DNA of 64,000 bases from Mortierella alpina (lineage: Eukaryota > Mortierellomycota > Mortierellomycetes > Mortierellales > Mortierellaceae), in NCBI GenBank assembly GCA_029449245.1, contig JANATF010000020.1, forward strand, positions 186,001-250,000. Direction: 5' to 3'. Made by a program: the position numbers and the translations under genes. The notes beneath the pieces were generated by a model. The model was given only the letters and a program-made list of their open reading frames with translations, made no database searches and was not told the origin of the DNA. Positions within the stretch are counted from its first letter, which is position 1, and each line of letters opens with the position of its first letter. Shown piece after piece: positions 9,835 to 20,889 of this stretch.

Positions 9835-10783
9835 ACTAGAAGTGCTGTGTTTTGGACTGGCTGTGTTGATTTTACTTTCGGGCTGCTGTCGAAGGCTAAT
9901 CGTGTTGAGAGTTGGGAAACGAATGAAGGAAGCTTGTCCGAAATCTTGGAAAAAAAGAGGAGCGACGAGAAAACGTCATGGCACGTGATATATGCCTCAA
10001 CCGCGGCGGGCGGCGGCGCGGGTGAAAGAAGGTTTTTGGCTTTCTGCGGACCCACTTTTCTCTGCACGTCTGGTTCCAAGTTCATTCAAGAAACGAGGTA
10101 CAAGCTGCGGTTGACCAGGCCAGGGTATTGTATGTTTGTTGACAGACATGCCTCAGAGATAACAGCCTGCATCCATGGACAGGTATGATTTATGGGGCAC
10201 TGTCAAATTACCGTGTATTGTGGAGAACCTTGATACCTTGCTGTGCAGTACTTTGGGGTGGAGCTTGCAACAGGAGCGATAGCACGATAAGACGCCAGGC
10301 GCTTGATAGCTGCAGCAACAAAGCACAGAGCTTCAAGACCTTTTGGCCCTCGACAGGCCCTCGGTGATTCAGTGGTCCAGTGAAGAATGCTAGAGCAGAA
10401 AAGTGCGGGGTTTTCGACCCAGCAACTTTACACATGGCTGATGTACGTCCTCACTTGTACTCTACGTGTCGCTGAGCAAAAGAGGGGCTGACTCTCAAAT
10501 TCCACTGGTATAAAAGGCTGATCGATTTGCCATCCCCTCCAAATCGTTTTTTTGTTTCTTTCGTTTCTTTTTCTTGGGTTCTTGCTTCTGGGTTGTGTTG
10601 TTGTTCTTCTGTCTGTCTCTCTCAACCCTTCACTCGCCACCACTCCCTCCAACCACCCACACACCGCCAGCTCAACCACGCCCTCCACTCCACTCTCCAC
10701 ACACACACGCAACAAACCGCTGCCCATTTTTCCAGTCAAAGCTTCTTTCCATTCACCCGATTCCTTGCTTCCATTGAGTCTAA
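9835..10783. other. Divergent promoter region, 949 bases
   Basis: This separates the HDDC2-like gene (left, minus) from AMP deaminase (right, plus). It ends in a 150-base stretch rich in C and T with 'cacacaca' runs (about 10,600-10,720), the likely 5' leader of the deaminase. A weak tRNA-like fold near 10,360-10,430 was considered and rejected. No coding feature is supported. Confidence 0.4.
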
Positions 10784-13700
10784 ATGTGCAACCATCACTT
10801 CGATGCCATGCTGGGTGAGGAGGGCTCTGCCCACCGCGATGTCGAGCAGCACGGCCAGCCCGAGCGGGTCCTGTCCACTGAGGACTCTTTCGAGATACCC
10901 GATACCCGCGCCGAGCTGGACGACTCCAAGGCTTCCGAGCATCCTCTCGAACACACGCCGTACTACTCGTATCATGCCGAGAAGGCGCTGAAGCTGGTAC
11001 GTGTTGACTCCAAGGCTTTCATGTCTAGACGGGACGTCTGTGCCATGGTCTCCGATCCGTTTCCCATGCCCCTATACACGTTCAGTCCTGGGGTTGTTTC
11101 TATGCTGCATGCTTTCTTTGGGGGTAGTTGTGTTGCCGCTCGCCCCTCTCCTTGCGCAAGGACCCTGTCTGGGCTCAATCTTAAATGCGCTTAAACTTAC
11201 ATTTCAGTTCATTATACCCATCCATCCATAGGAGGACAACAAGTACTTGGCCCACGAGACTCATACGCCCTCCAAGCCTGCCGCTGGCCTTCCCACGCTT
11301 CCCAAGAAGAACGCAGCCACGCTCTTTGACAACACGCCCGAGAACCTGCGCAAGCTCGACGCCGACGCTGGTATCATGGAGGAGTCTAAGGCTGAGGAAA
11401 ACACCAAGCCAAACTTTGCTCCCAATGACGAAATCACCCTCGAGCTCCAGTCACTCTACACCAACTTTCAAAAGTGCCTGGATCTGCGTGAGAAGTACAT
11501 GAAGGTCTCCTGTCAGCGCGTTGGCGACAACCCTAGCGACCGTGATGATTGGGTCATCTACCCTCCCCCACCACCGCCATCGTGGCCCATCACTGAGAAC
11601 ACTGGTCGTGTGACCGACGGGCCCGACAGCATTGGTAACGACTTTGTGCGCGAAGAAGTCAAGATCCCTGGTCTTTGCGACCATGTCTTTGAAATGGATG
11701 ACACTGGAATATACCAGGTAAGTCATACGCCCTGTAGATAACAGCAATACATTTGGACCACGTTGAAATTAACATTGCTCTTCCATCTTGATGCACAGGT
11801 GTATGAGAGTCAGGATGCCTTCGCTAAGAAGCAGCCCATCGTCCAGGTTCCTACTCCCAAAGAGTACTTCCAGGATCTTGATTTTGTCCTCTCTGTTATC
11901 TCCGATGGCCCCACCAAGAGCTTTGCGTTCCGTCGCCTAAAGTACCTCGAGAGCAAGTGGAATATGTACATTCTTCTGAACGAGTACGAAGAGTTAGCCG
12001 AGGCTAAACGCGTGCCCCACCGTGACTTTTACAACGTGCGTAAGGTCGACACCCACGTTCACCACAGTTCTTGCATGAACCAGAAGCATCTCCTCCGCTT
12101 CATCAAGGCCAAGATGCGCAAGACTCCAAAGGACGTCGTTATCTTCCGTGATGGCAAGGACTTGACCCTGGAGGAAGTATTCCAGAGTTTGAATCTGACC
12201 GCTTATGACCTTAGCATCGACACCATGGACATGCACGTAAGTCTGAGCGGGATTGTGGGTCTCTCAATAGCCATCGTCTGCGTATAGAATACTAACAATG
12301 CTGATGCTATGCGCTATGGACAATCAACAGGCCCACAAGGATTCGTTCCATCGTTTCGACAAGTTCAACTTGAAGTACAACCCCATCGGCGAGTCCCGTC
12401 TCCGCGAGATTTTCATGAAGACGGACAACAAGATCCAGGGTCGTTACTTGGCCGACATTACCAAGGAGGTCATCTCGGATCTTGAGCAAAGCAAGTACCA
12501 GATGGCAGAATACCGTATCTCGATCTATGGCCGCAGCGAGAATGAATGGGACAAGCTCGCAGATTGGGTTGTCAACAACAAGCTCTTCTCACCCAACGTG
12601 AGATGGTTGATCCAGGTTCCTCGCCTCTACAATGTCTACAAGGCCACCAAGACCGTTGAGAACTTTGAGCAAGTTATCCAAAACATCTTCAAGCCTCTCT
12701 TCGAGGTCACTCGCGATCCCAGCAGCCATCCCAACCTGCACATCTTCCTCCAGCGCGTCATTGGTTTCGACTCTGTGGATGACGAATCCAAGGCTGAGCG
12801 CCGCATCTACAAGAAGTACCCTTACCCTCGCGTGTGGAATACGGCTCTGAACCCTCCCTACAGCTACTACATCTACTACATGTTTGCCAACATGACCAGC
12901 TTGAACCGATTCCGCCAGAAGAGAGGATTCAGTAAGTGCTTGCCCTTATTCCAGGATGGATACTCCAGATGTTTGTATTTTTTGCCACAGCCTGTTGAAA
13001 TCTCTTTTTCTAAACTTTTGCCTCCCTTTAGACACACTTGTATTCAGACCTCACTGCGGTGAAGCCGGTGACACCGACCACTTGACTTCGGCTTTCCTTA
13101 CCTCGTTTGGTATCTCGCACGGCATTCTACTCCGCAAGGTGCCTGCGCTCCAGTACCTGTTCTATCTGACCCAGATGGGAATTGCCATGTCGCCTCTTTC
13201 GAACAATGCTCTGTTCCTGGATTATGAGCGCAACCCCTTCCCTGTCTTCTTTCACCGCGGTTTGAATGTCAGCTTGAGTACCGACGACCCCCTTCAATTC
13301 CATTTCACAAAGGAGCCTCTTATTGAGGAGTACAGCGTTGCAGCACAGGTAAGGCTCCCGTTTCCACACTTGACGGCATGATTAATTATTTGTTTGCTGA
13401 TGGGATTGTTTTCTGACCTCGACTTTTTATATCGTTTTTGTCAGATTTGGAAACTTTCGGGAGCAGACATGTGTGAGATCTCGCGCAACTCTGTCGCCCA
13501 CTCTGGCTTTGAGAACAAGGTCAAGAAGCACTGGATCGGCAAGAAGTGGTATCTCCCTGGAGTCCAGGGCAATGACATGGAGAAGACCAACGTGCCCAAC
13601 ATCCGTGTGGCTTTCCGTCATGAGACTTTGCGTGAGGAACTGGATATGCTCCAGCGGTATTCGCAATTGGCGCACCCACCCATGTTCACTACAGCGAAGC

Positions 13701-14077
13701 AGGATTTGAGCAAGCGAATGGCCTCGAGCACGCCTTCACCTGCTCCCTTCATGTACAACCACAACAATGCAGGAGGATTGGTGGTCCCCAACTCGCCCTT
13801 TGCACTCAACCCTCAGCTGGCGTCGCCTTTGGGAACTCCGGACCATGTGTCTGACATGAATTTGGTCCAAACTCACCCCCACTTGCCCAAGGCCACCATC
13901 GAGACGGTCGAGGAGACTGGAGGTGGACTCCACACCAACGTGATGACAGTGGCCCATCAGCTGGGTATGCTCTCGGTCGTTGCGGGAGTGTCCGAGATGG
14001 CTGAGCGTGCTGCTGCCAAGAAGCGAGAGAGACTTCGTATCGCTGCTGAGCAGAAGCTTGAGGAGGAGGCCTCTTGA
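10784..14077 (+). CDS. AMD1: AMP deaminase
   Basis: Six exons (10784-10996, 11232-11717, 11799-12236, 12331-12931, 13032-13348, 13445-14077) join in phase to give 895 residues. AMP deaminase converts AMP to IMP and ammonia in the purine nucleotide cycle and sets adenylate balance. The catalytic barrel carries the metal-binding 'DTHVHHSSC' (near residue 307-315), '[10 protein letters not shown]' (about 584-593) and the hallmark '[11 protein letters not shown]' (about 660-670) with the paired aspartates. The long acidic N-terminus (first ~230 residues) is the usual variable regulatory region of eukaryotic enzymes. The C-terminal ~140 residues after the barrel are low complexity, rich in Pro, Ser and Asn, then end in a helical Ala/Glu/Arg run. 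The start ATG follows a long CT-rich leader. Length and motifs indicate an intact enzyme. Confidence 0.97.
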
Positions 14078-14187
14078 ATATCAATTGGTCAATAGTGAGT
14101 AATGTTGATACATAGAACTTTGTATAAACGAGATCTTGAGGTTTTTTTATCATTTTTTAATTCACAGAAACGAAGATGGATGAAGGG

Positions 14188-16302
14188 TTATCGCTGTTGT
14201 GGATCCCTAGCAGTTGGCGAGGTCATATTCTGGTAAAAGACACTGTCATGGTCGAAGATGCCCTCTGGATTCGTTTGAGGATGCCTCCGATCAAAGGTGT
14301 TGATGTCCGACACATTTCCGGTAGAAGTAAGAGCGCCTACAGCCTCCGAGTTCCTGTCCTGTGGAGCTCTAACCTCAGGCACCGCTGGAAGCGGAGGCGG
14401 AATGGTGGCAATCCTTGGTGAAGGCACTGGAAGCACTCTTGACGACGTGTGAGCTGTGGTTGCAATCGCTGACGATCCTGGAGGAACCGGTGGCGGACGC
14501 ACATAGGAGCCGTCCTGCTGCTGTTGTTGGTTGTAGTATCGACTCTGATCCAGGAGCGACTGTTTGTTGGTGGGCGAATATCCATAATCTTGCTGCTGTT
14601 GGGGCTCGTCCCAGTAGCCACTGCTTGTTTGGGAGACGTTGCTCATTCGGTGCGACAATGAAGCCTGTAGTGCTGGTGGTGGTGAGCTATAGTGAGGTCC
14701 GATCGCCATCGCACCCTTTGCAGGGACCGAGGTCTCATCCACGAGGCCGCAATCAGCTGTGGCGTGTGAGTTTGTGGGCGAGGCCAGCAGTATGGAGTAC
14801 TGCGAGGAAGGCGGACGGGACGAAGTGTTGATCTTGGGTGCACGTCTCACGTCAGGGATAACCTCATGGATAGGGAGCATGGGCGGAGGAGCACCACCGA
14901 GCCCTGGGCCGGGCATGTTCACAGACTGATGGAGAGCCGGTGGTTGAGAGTTGCCGCCGATTTGAGTGAGCGGATTCTGATGCGCTGGAGCTTGGTTGGA
15001 TGGCGAGGGATCAAAGTGGTGTTGCAAATGTCCCTGGTACGCGGTGCCTTGGTCAGAGATTCCATGAGCACCTGGATCTTGGAAGCCGGACTGGTTGGCG
15101 CCCATCTGATCAGGAATGCCTCCTTGGTGGCCACCACCGCCGCCGCCAGGCTGTTGTCCTTGGTATGCTTGACCTTGATCTGACAGGCCTTGGTTCTGAT
15201 CGTTAAAGTTTCCTTGCTGAGCCTGTCCCTGATTAGAATCTGGTTGATAGTTGTCGTGGTGGTCGTGGTGGTGATCGTGGTGGTGGTCATGGTGGTGCTC
15301 GTTGTAGTCGTGATGGTGTTGGTGATGGTCATGGTGTCCGTCTCCACCGTGGTGGTCAAATTGCTGGTCCATATGCTGGTGATAGTCCGTGTTATTGTAC
15401 AGGTTGTCTAGCTCATGCTGGTGTGCGCCACCCTGATCGGCAACACCGTCATGGTGCTGGTGATGGCTCTGGTGCACGTACTGCTGAGGGTGAAATCCTG
15501 AGGTGGTCATAGGTGGTAGTGGGGCTGGGGGGTCAATCGGAAGGTGGTCAAACAGGTCTGTCTGGCCCAAAGGCTTGTGGCGCCTCTTCCCCCTGCCCTT
15601 CATCACAAGGACGGTGACCACGAATCCTATGACCAGCACACCCACGATCGCTATACCCACAACAGCGACTGTAGGCAACCCGCCTCCCGTGTCGGCTTTG
15701 ACTGGCGGTGAAGCAATGCCCATGGCAGTCTGGGTCGCATAAGCGCCCGAGGTCTGGCTAGCACCAACGGGTGCGTTGGAGGGTACAATTGGTGCGGCCG
15801 TTGTCACTGCGGGGTTGTTTGTTGGGCGCACGGGGCTTGGTTTGGGGGTTATGACGATAGGTGGCTCTCGGGTGGTCGTGGTCGTGGTCGTGGTCGTCAC
15901 CAAAGGAGGTTCAGACGATGTTGTTGTAGTCGTGACCCATTCTGTTGTAGTGGTGGTGGGTTGCCAAGCTGAGGTGGGGCTGGGGCTGGGTGGGACTGGA
16001 TAGGAGCTGTGAGGAGGCAAAATCATCGTTGAGGTAGGCTGTCGTGCTCGATTCGAGGTTGCTGCGTGTGCTGAAGAAGATGCGCCTGGCGGGGATGGTA
16101 GCGGCGTCGTTGAGGGAGGCTGTCGTGCTCGATTCGAGGTAGCTTCGGGTGCTGAAGAAGATGCGCCTGGCGGGGATGGTAGCGGCGTCGTTGAGGGAGG
16201 CTGGCGTGCTCGATTCGAGGTGGCTTCGGGTGCTGAAGAAGATGCGCCTGGCGGAGGTGGTAGCGGCGTCGTTGAGTAGTGATACGGAGGCAAGTAAACC
16301 AT
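14188..16302 (-). CDS. Mucin-like single-pass protein with histidine-rich tail
   Basis: A single open frame of 704 residues. Residues 1-200 are low complexity: three near-identical 27-residue units beginning 'STTPLP.PPGASSSA' (residues 10-90), then Thr/Pro/Ser runs suited to O-mannosylation. One membrane helix (about 209-234) is followed by a basic stop-transfer run (KGRGKRRHK). The inside part is disordered: an Asp/His/Gln-rich block at about 270-355 with many HH, HHH and DHH groups, then Gly/Gln/Pro-rich sequence. The overall plan (Ser/Thr-rich exterior, one helix, disordered tail) resembles fungal wall-stress sensors and other surface glycoproteins, but no cysteine-rich WSC head is present and no homology is recognised. 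The ATG has an in-frame stop just upstream and no signal peptide follows it, so a first exon with the signal may be missing from this model. It converges on AMD1. Confidence 0.6.
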   Translation of the reverse strand: MVYLPPYHYSTTPLPPPPGASSSAPEATSNRARQPPSTTPLPSPPGASSSAPEATSNRARQPPSTTPLPSPPGASSSAHAATSNRARQPTSTMILPPHSSYPVPPSPSPTSAWQPTTTTTEWVTTTTTSSEPPLVTTTTTTTTTREPPIVITPKPSPVRPTNNPAVTTAAPIVPSNAPVGASQTSGAYATQTAMGIASPPVKADTGGGLPTVAVVGIAIVGVLVIGFVVTVLVMKGRGKRRHKPLGQTDLFDHLPIDPPAPLPPMTTSGFHPQQYVHQSHHQHHDGVADQGGAHQHELDNLYNNTDYHQHMDQQFDHHGGDGHHDHHQHHHDYNEHHHDHHHDHHHDHHDNYQPDSNQGQAQQGNFNDQNQGLSDQGQAYQGQQPGGGGGGHQGGIPDQMGANQSGFQDPGAHGISDQGTAYQGHLQHHFDPSPSNQAPAHQNPLTQIGGNSQPPALHQSVNMPGPGLGGAPPPMLPIHEVIPDVRRAPKINTSSRPPSSQYSILLASPTNSHATADCGLVDETSVPAKGAMAIGPHYSSPPPALQASLSHRMSNVSQTSSGYWDEPQQQQDYGYSPTNKQSLLDQSRYYNQQQQQDGSYVRPPPVPPGSSAIATTAHTSSRVLPVPSPRIATIPPPLPAVPEVRAPQDRNSEAVGALTSTGNVSDINTFDRRHPQTNPEGIFDHDSVFYQNMTSPTARDPQQR
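16028..16272 (-). repeat. Three 81-bp coding tandem repeats
   Basis: The marker 'gtcgtgctcgattcgagg' (one base changed in copy three) recurs every 81 bases, from 16041, 16122 and 16203. Copies differ by a handful of substitutions and no length change. The unit encodes 27 residues of the extracellular part of the mucin-like protein. Because 81 is divisible by three, copy number can change without breaking the frame. Confidence 0.9.
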
Positions 16303-18507
16303 ATAATGTTGCTAGCAAACAAGACGGTGCTGCGATGGCAGGATGGATGCTGAGAACAGGCGCGAGAAGGTGCTTTTGGACAAGTGGAAGGGTGTAACCT
16401 GGGCAGCAAGGTGGGCAACGAAATAAAGAGAGGGAATTGGGAGAGATGAGATGGCCTCACTTTCTCTCGCTTTCTCTCCCTTTTCGCCCGGTCGCTTCAC
16501 GATCGGGTGTTATATATCTTTCTTCATTGTTTACACTGCTTGTCAGCTATGAATACCGTCGACCCTTACGGTGGCACCTCTATCGAGGGAGCCATGCCGA
16601 GGCTCACACAATCGCGCTTTTCACCCGCGCTCTCACCCCACTGCGGCCACTCGAACTGATGATGCTTGACTCTCATCGCTTTGCACGCTTGAGTCGCCGA
16701 GTCTTGACATGTCTTTTGGATGTCTCCTTCACACCTGCGATTGCTCTTAACACGCATGTCGGTGTGCAGCTGCTGCAGTCCTCTCGCTGATACCCCTGCT
16801 CCTTTTCCTTGTCCACCTGCAAACAAAAATAAAATACATATAAAAGTTTTCATGAATGTATGATTGGTTCAATCGCCGCTGCGGCAGAGCGCGCTCTAGA
16901 CCTCGAGAGGAACAGACCACCCATATGCCCGCGCTTATTTCAGCCTCGCTTTGCGGACGGTGGCAGTGCTCTCACGACGTCTAAAAATTTTTCTCTGCCT
17001 TCTTTTTTTTCTTGATCGCGAAGCTGTCAGACGAAAAGGGGCCTGCCGGTTATTGAAAACGCTCCATGTCGACTCTATCAGGTCCAGAAAAGGAGTAAAG
17101 ATGGCAGAGCATAAACATATCAGCAGCATAAAGTACGTGCGCTCCGCTATCAAGATCATTTGTCACTCCACGAGTTACCTCTGGATTAAGCACGATCAGG
17201 GTGGCTCACCGTTCAGAAACAGCACTGCCTCCTCTTTGTTCTCGAGGACACACCACCTCGCCTCGCTATCCTTCCTCCTCATGGAGCAAACGGAATTGAG
17301 CACCTTCGATCTTTTATTTAATAGAGCAGGTCTTGCAAGCCCGAGGAGCTGCATGGGCTCTGGCTGTGTGATGTATGCGCCCAATATGTGGTGAAAACAG
17401 CACACATCAGCAATTACTACCACCGCTCCCCTTCTCGTGCTCAATAGGAGGGCCTATGCTTTTGTAGCAAGAGTCGTGTTCCTAGGCCCTAGTGTGTAGA
17501 CGCACCACTATGGGGCGCGAAAGAGTACAGTGACACGCCCGTTGGCTCACGTTACACGTCTACAGATGCTCAACAGCATTACATTGCAATGACAACCAGC
17601 GATTAGTGGAGCCAACTCAGCCAAGGTGTTCAAAGGCGAAGGATTGCAATTAGAGGGCCCATGTGCTTCACATTTGCCCCATCCTCCCCGCGTTACTTGA
17701 CTACTTACCGGCAGGGCCTGATGATGGCCCTTTAAGAGTGTAGACATTGTTGACCCTTCTTATCCAAATCAATGACGGTGGTCTTTCAGCTGTAGTATAA
17801 CAATCAAGCGACAAGCAGTCCTCGGTGGTTAGTATGAGCAAGGTGCGCCGCCGATTCTGCACAGCTGAGGGAGCTACGGTTGTCTGTGGATGCCTCTAAG
17901 GCGTATTTGACTGGGATGCTCAAGGAGCACGCATATGCCGACTGTACACGCGAAGAAAGGAAGCGCTTGATGCATTCCACCAGGGGTATTGACGACGCTG
18001 GCTAGCGCTGTCAATTGTGGAAATAGCTGGCGCTGTTGGAATCTTGGATGAAATGAATCGGCCGCGCATTAGTGCAGGAGAGAGTACAGTGTACAGGAGT
18101 CACCGTGTGCCGCTTTGGTCTCTTCCGAACAGCACGCACGCCATTTTCCTCTTCGCTTCGTTTCCTGGCGTGAGTCCATGCCAGACAGACCAGACCTCTC
18201 GCTGGGCAGAAACAAAGCGACTCAGCTCTCTCTGGGCGTATTCTCGCGTGGTGGGGTGACTGCCTCACGAAGCATTTTTTTTTTCTCGACCATTCTTCCT
18301 CTCGTCTCGATTCTTCTCTCGTCTCTACTCTTGTCCTGCACGCCTCACTCTGCCTCGCTTCATCCTAGCCCCTACTGACTTTCCGTCACCGAAGAATACA
18401 GAAGTTCCTCACGCGCCCACTCCCACTGCTCCAAAGGCCTCTATTACCATTTCGCTCCTCTACACCTGCGCCAGACGTTGAGACTAAGTAGCAAGCTACC
18501 TCCCAGA
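16303..18507. other. Large divergent intergenic region, 2.2 kb
   Basis: This lies between the mucin-like gene (minus) and the Stf2-like gene (plus). A TATA-like 'ttatatat' at about 16,510 suits the left gene. The right-hand 250 bases (18,280-18,480) are strongly CT-rich and form the leader of the Stf2-like gene. A minus-strand frame at 16566-16853 (95 codons) begins Met-Lys-Thr-Phe with a hydrophobic start and has four cysteines, but its first codons look like an A/T-rich splice or terminator region, so I list it only as a weak candidate. Nothing else is recognisable. Confidence 0.4.
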
Positions 18508-19601
18508 ATGACCCGAACCCGCACCGGTGAATACAAGGACTCTGCCGGCGCCTCGCGTGAGCGCCACCAGGCTAGGTATGAACTCCCATGTCTTGTTGCG
18601 CCACTGTCACTCATCATATTCGCCAGCAATCAGTTGTCGCTTACACTGTTTTTGCCTCCGTTCGGCTTTATAGACATGGCTATTCTGACCCGAGAGCTAT
18701 TCCCAAGAAGGCTGGTGCCGGACATGCCAACTGGGGCGTTCCAGGATGTGAACTCGACCGGCAGGAGCAAACCTCCATCCTGAGGTAAATAATCCACGGT
18801 AGAGAACGCTTCACGCAACGACTCAGTATCCTCATCTTGGTGTCTAGTTCGCCTGACTCCAGTCTGTGTCGTCGATGGCTGACTTCATGCTGTGTCGTCG
18901 ATGGCTGACCGTTGACGGCAGCAGTCGCTGCAGTGACGCAAGAACTATTGGTGAACGGTTCTTGTACTCCTCCCACACGACAACCATACTCGACGTGCAC
19001 ACGACGAACGACCACTTTTAAGCAAAGGAACATCGTCGGTGTACCAACTCTAATTGACTCTCTTATTGCTATGCTGTAGCGACAACTCGGCTTCGTCTCC
19101 CCCCGAGAGCAAGCTTACGGTACGTCTGACATGCTCAGTGTGAAGCTATGCCGTTTTTTTGCTTGCCGCATTTCTTTCCCCCTGTCCTCCTTTTTCTCTG
19201 GCTTTCTGCCTGTCGGGTTTGGTGGGAAAAAATAATTGTCCTCTGAGAGGGAGTGCGAAGGGAGCGTGGCCCAGTTCGCATGAATGGGAATTTTTCGGTT
19301 TTATCTCTCACGCGATCAGTACACTCGGTCCATAAAGCCCTTTTGAACCGTTGAGGCTCAACGCATGATTATGCACAAACACACACACAACTCTAACGTT
19401 CGTGATACATGGCGTGTTCCCTATGGGTGGGGTCCTTGCTTCCTTTACACCACGTTTACACACACGACTTACGCTCACTCTAATACTGCACTTCCGCAGA
19501 TCATCGACGCTGAGACCTTTAGCCGCCTCCAGAATGGCAACAACACCCAGGCGGTGGCCAATGGAGAACAGTCTTCGCGCACCAACGATGCCTCGTCTTA
19601 A
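18508..19601 (+). CDS. Stf2/Tma10-like small hydrophilic protein
   Basis: Four exons (18508-18575, 18674-18784, 19080-19119, 19500-19601) join in phase to give 106 residues. The N-terminus starts 'MTRT', and residues 24-50 contain 'HGYSDPRAIPKKAGAGHANWG', matching the '(K)KxGxGxxNWGxxGDE' signature of yeast Stf2 and Tma10. Those yeast proteins are small, disordered hydrophilins first linked to stabilisation of the F1Fo-ATPase inhibitor complex (Stf2) and to ribosome association (Tma10), with roles in desiccation tolerance. The rest is polar, Ser/Asn/Gln-rich and without predicted membrane segments. The last intron (19120-19499, 380 bases) and the one before it (295 bases) are long for this window. 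The start ATG lies after a CT-rich leader. Confidence 0.75.
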
Positions 19602-19867
19602 GAACGAGAAGCGGGCACTTCCTTGACGAAGACTGAGGCTTTGGCTCACGCAAGCATTTCCCGACTTGGTCCTGTCCAGGTTCAAAGAGGGGAAGAACCG
19701 TAGCATAAACAGAATCGCTTTCCTCGGCATTCCTTCTCCTGTCAATGTAAATATGATAACATAGTAAAAAGAAAATATATTGTGCTCTCGACCTTGTCAG
19801 TTGAGCGCAAGTACTCAATCCAGAGGTCTCCTGCTTGTCTGTAACTGTCCAGGAAAAAGTGGATATA

Positions 19868-20634
19868 TTATCCTGGTCCGACTTTGGGAATATCGTAATG
19901 CTCAGTCATCTCCTCAAGCTTGCGGTTCAGTTCCTAGCACGAGAGAGGACAAGCCATGAGAGGGAACAAAGAGTGCGACAACATATCAGCACAGCCTCCT
20001 TCTATACATGATGAAAACGTAGAGCTACTGTCCATGGTCCTTGTTACTTACAGCGACCTTTTCCTTGTGTGATTTCATGGCTGCCTTGTGGACTTTCTCC
20101 TCTTGCTAAGAGATTTCAGAAAGCACACAAAGGTTAGAATGACGGTGACAGCAACGAACACTTCCTTGGATGCTTGAGTGCGGCAAAGGGGGGAGACTTC
20201 TCTCGGGTGAAATGAACGTACGCGCTTCCGTTGAATTTCCGCAAACTTGATCTCTGCTGCTGTCTTTTCAATGACTGTGATGGGCTTTGAAGGGGGAGGA
20301 GTTGCCTCGTTGGCCTCCAGTGCTGCCTTTACTTTTGAAGCATCGGACTTTTTCTTCTTTCTGCATGAAGTTAAAAAAGGAAGTTGAACATGGTGTCAGT
20401 CGGCGCAAGTCTTTCACTGCCTGTTGACAACTGCTGTGCTTTGCGTGTTTGCCTCAAGTGCCCTCAACAAGGCTGCAATAGTGAAGGCTGGTGTTGGTAG
20501 CAGGGGCTCTGCAGTTCACGAAATTCTTCATTGTTCTCGTAGGATGTTGTCGCTTGGCAAAAGACATACTTTTTGGTGATGCCGCCGCTGCCCTTGAACT
20601 TGAGGGAGCCACCGGCAGTCTCGTAGTCGCCCAT
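19868..20634 (-). CDS. FAM32A: FAM32A-like spliceosomal protein
   Basis: A small basic protein of about 105 residues in four exons, about 20570-20634, 20222-20360, 20052-20101 and 19868-19933 (the two inner exon edges are approximate to a few bases). It begins 'MGDYETAGGSLKFKG', continues with a lysine run and a helical middle, and ends with 'ELNRKLEEMTEHYDIPKVGPG'. The ending 'FNRHLDTLTEHYDIPKV' is the hallmark of FAM32A. In human C*/P spliceosome structures the C-terminus of FAM32A reaches the active site and helps exon ligation. The gene is absent from budding yeast. The third 3' splice site is inferred from phase and an alternative a few bases away would insert two residues. It shares a 255-base promoter with the zinc-finger gene to the right. 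Confidence 0.85.
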
Positions 20635-20889
20635 GAGAGACAAAGAAGGCGGGGCGTGTAAGGTGCTGCTCCTGAGAGAGGCGCGGGGGGTGTTGAGAGG
20701 GGTCCGAAGTGTTGGGCGAAGGAGAGGGAATGCGATGGAAAGGGTCAGAGCATCCTCCAGTGAGGACACTTGGACTGCTAACCTATGAAGGGTCAACGCA
20801 AAGCCACATGCCCTTCAAAACACAATAGAAAAAACGAGCTCTCTAGCCTTTCCACTACACACACTCACTCCTCTCACCACTCCCCAATC
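20635..20889. promoter_or_regulatory. Short bidirectional promoter (FAM32A / zinc-finger gene)
   Basis: Only 255 bases separate the two start codons, which point away from each other. The region must contain both promoters. A 'ccatttcc..cacacac' pyrimidine run sits directly before the right-hand ATG. No specific factor site is claimed. Confidence 0.6.

Noticed and set aside
10345-10432. tRNA-like segment with a TTCA/TGAA D-arm and GGGGTTTTCGACCC T-arm-like hairpin
   Set aside because: The acceptor ends do not pair, there is no proper anticodon arm, and the B-box has extra bases. At best it is a very old tRNA relic.
15190-15411. Valine-rich hydrophobic frame on the plus strand
   Set aside because: It is the complement of the His/Asp codons of the mucin-like protein tail, not a membrane protein gene.
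16028-16272. Evenly spaced repeats considered as a CRISPR array
   Set aside because: Repeat units are contiguous with no unique spacers, and they encode protein in a eukaryotic gene.
16566-16853. 95-codon minus-strand frame with a hydrophobic start and four cysteines
   Set aside because: The start overlaps an A/T-rich stretch that looks like a 3' end or splice region, with no family match. Too weak to call as a gene.
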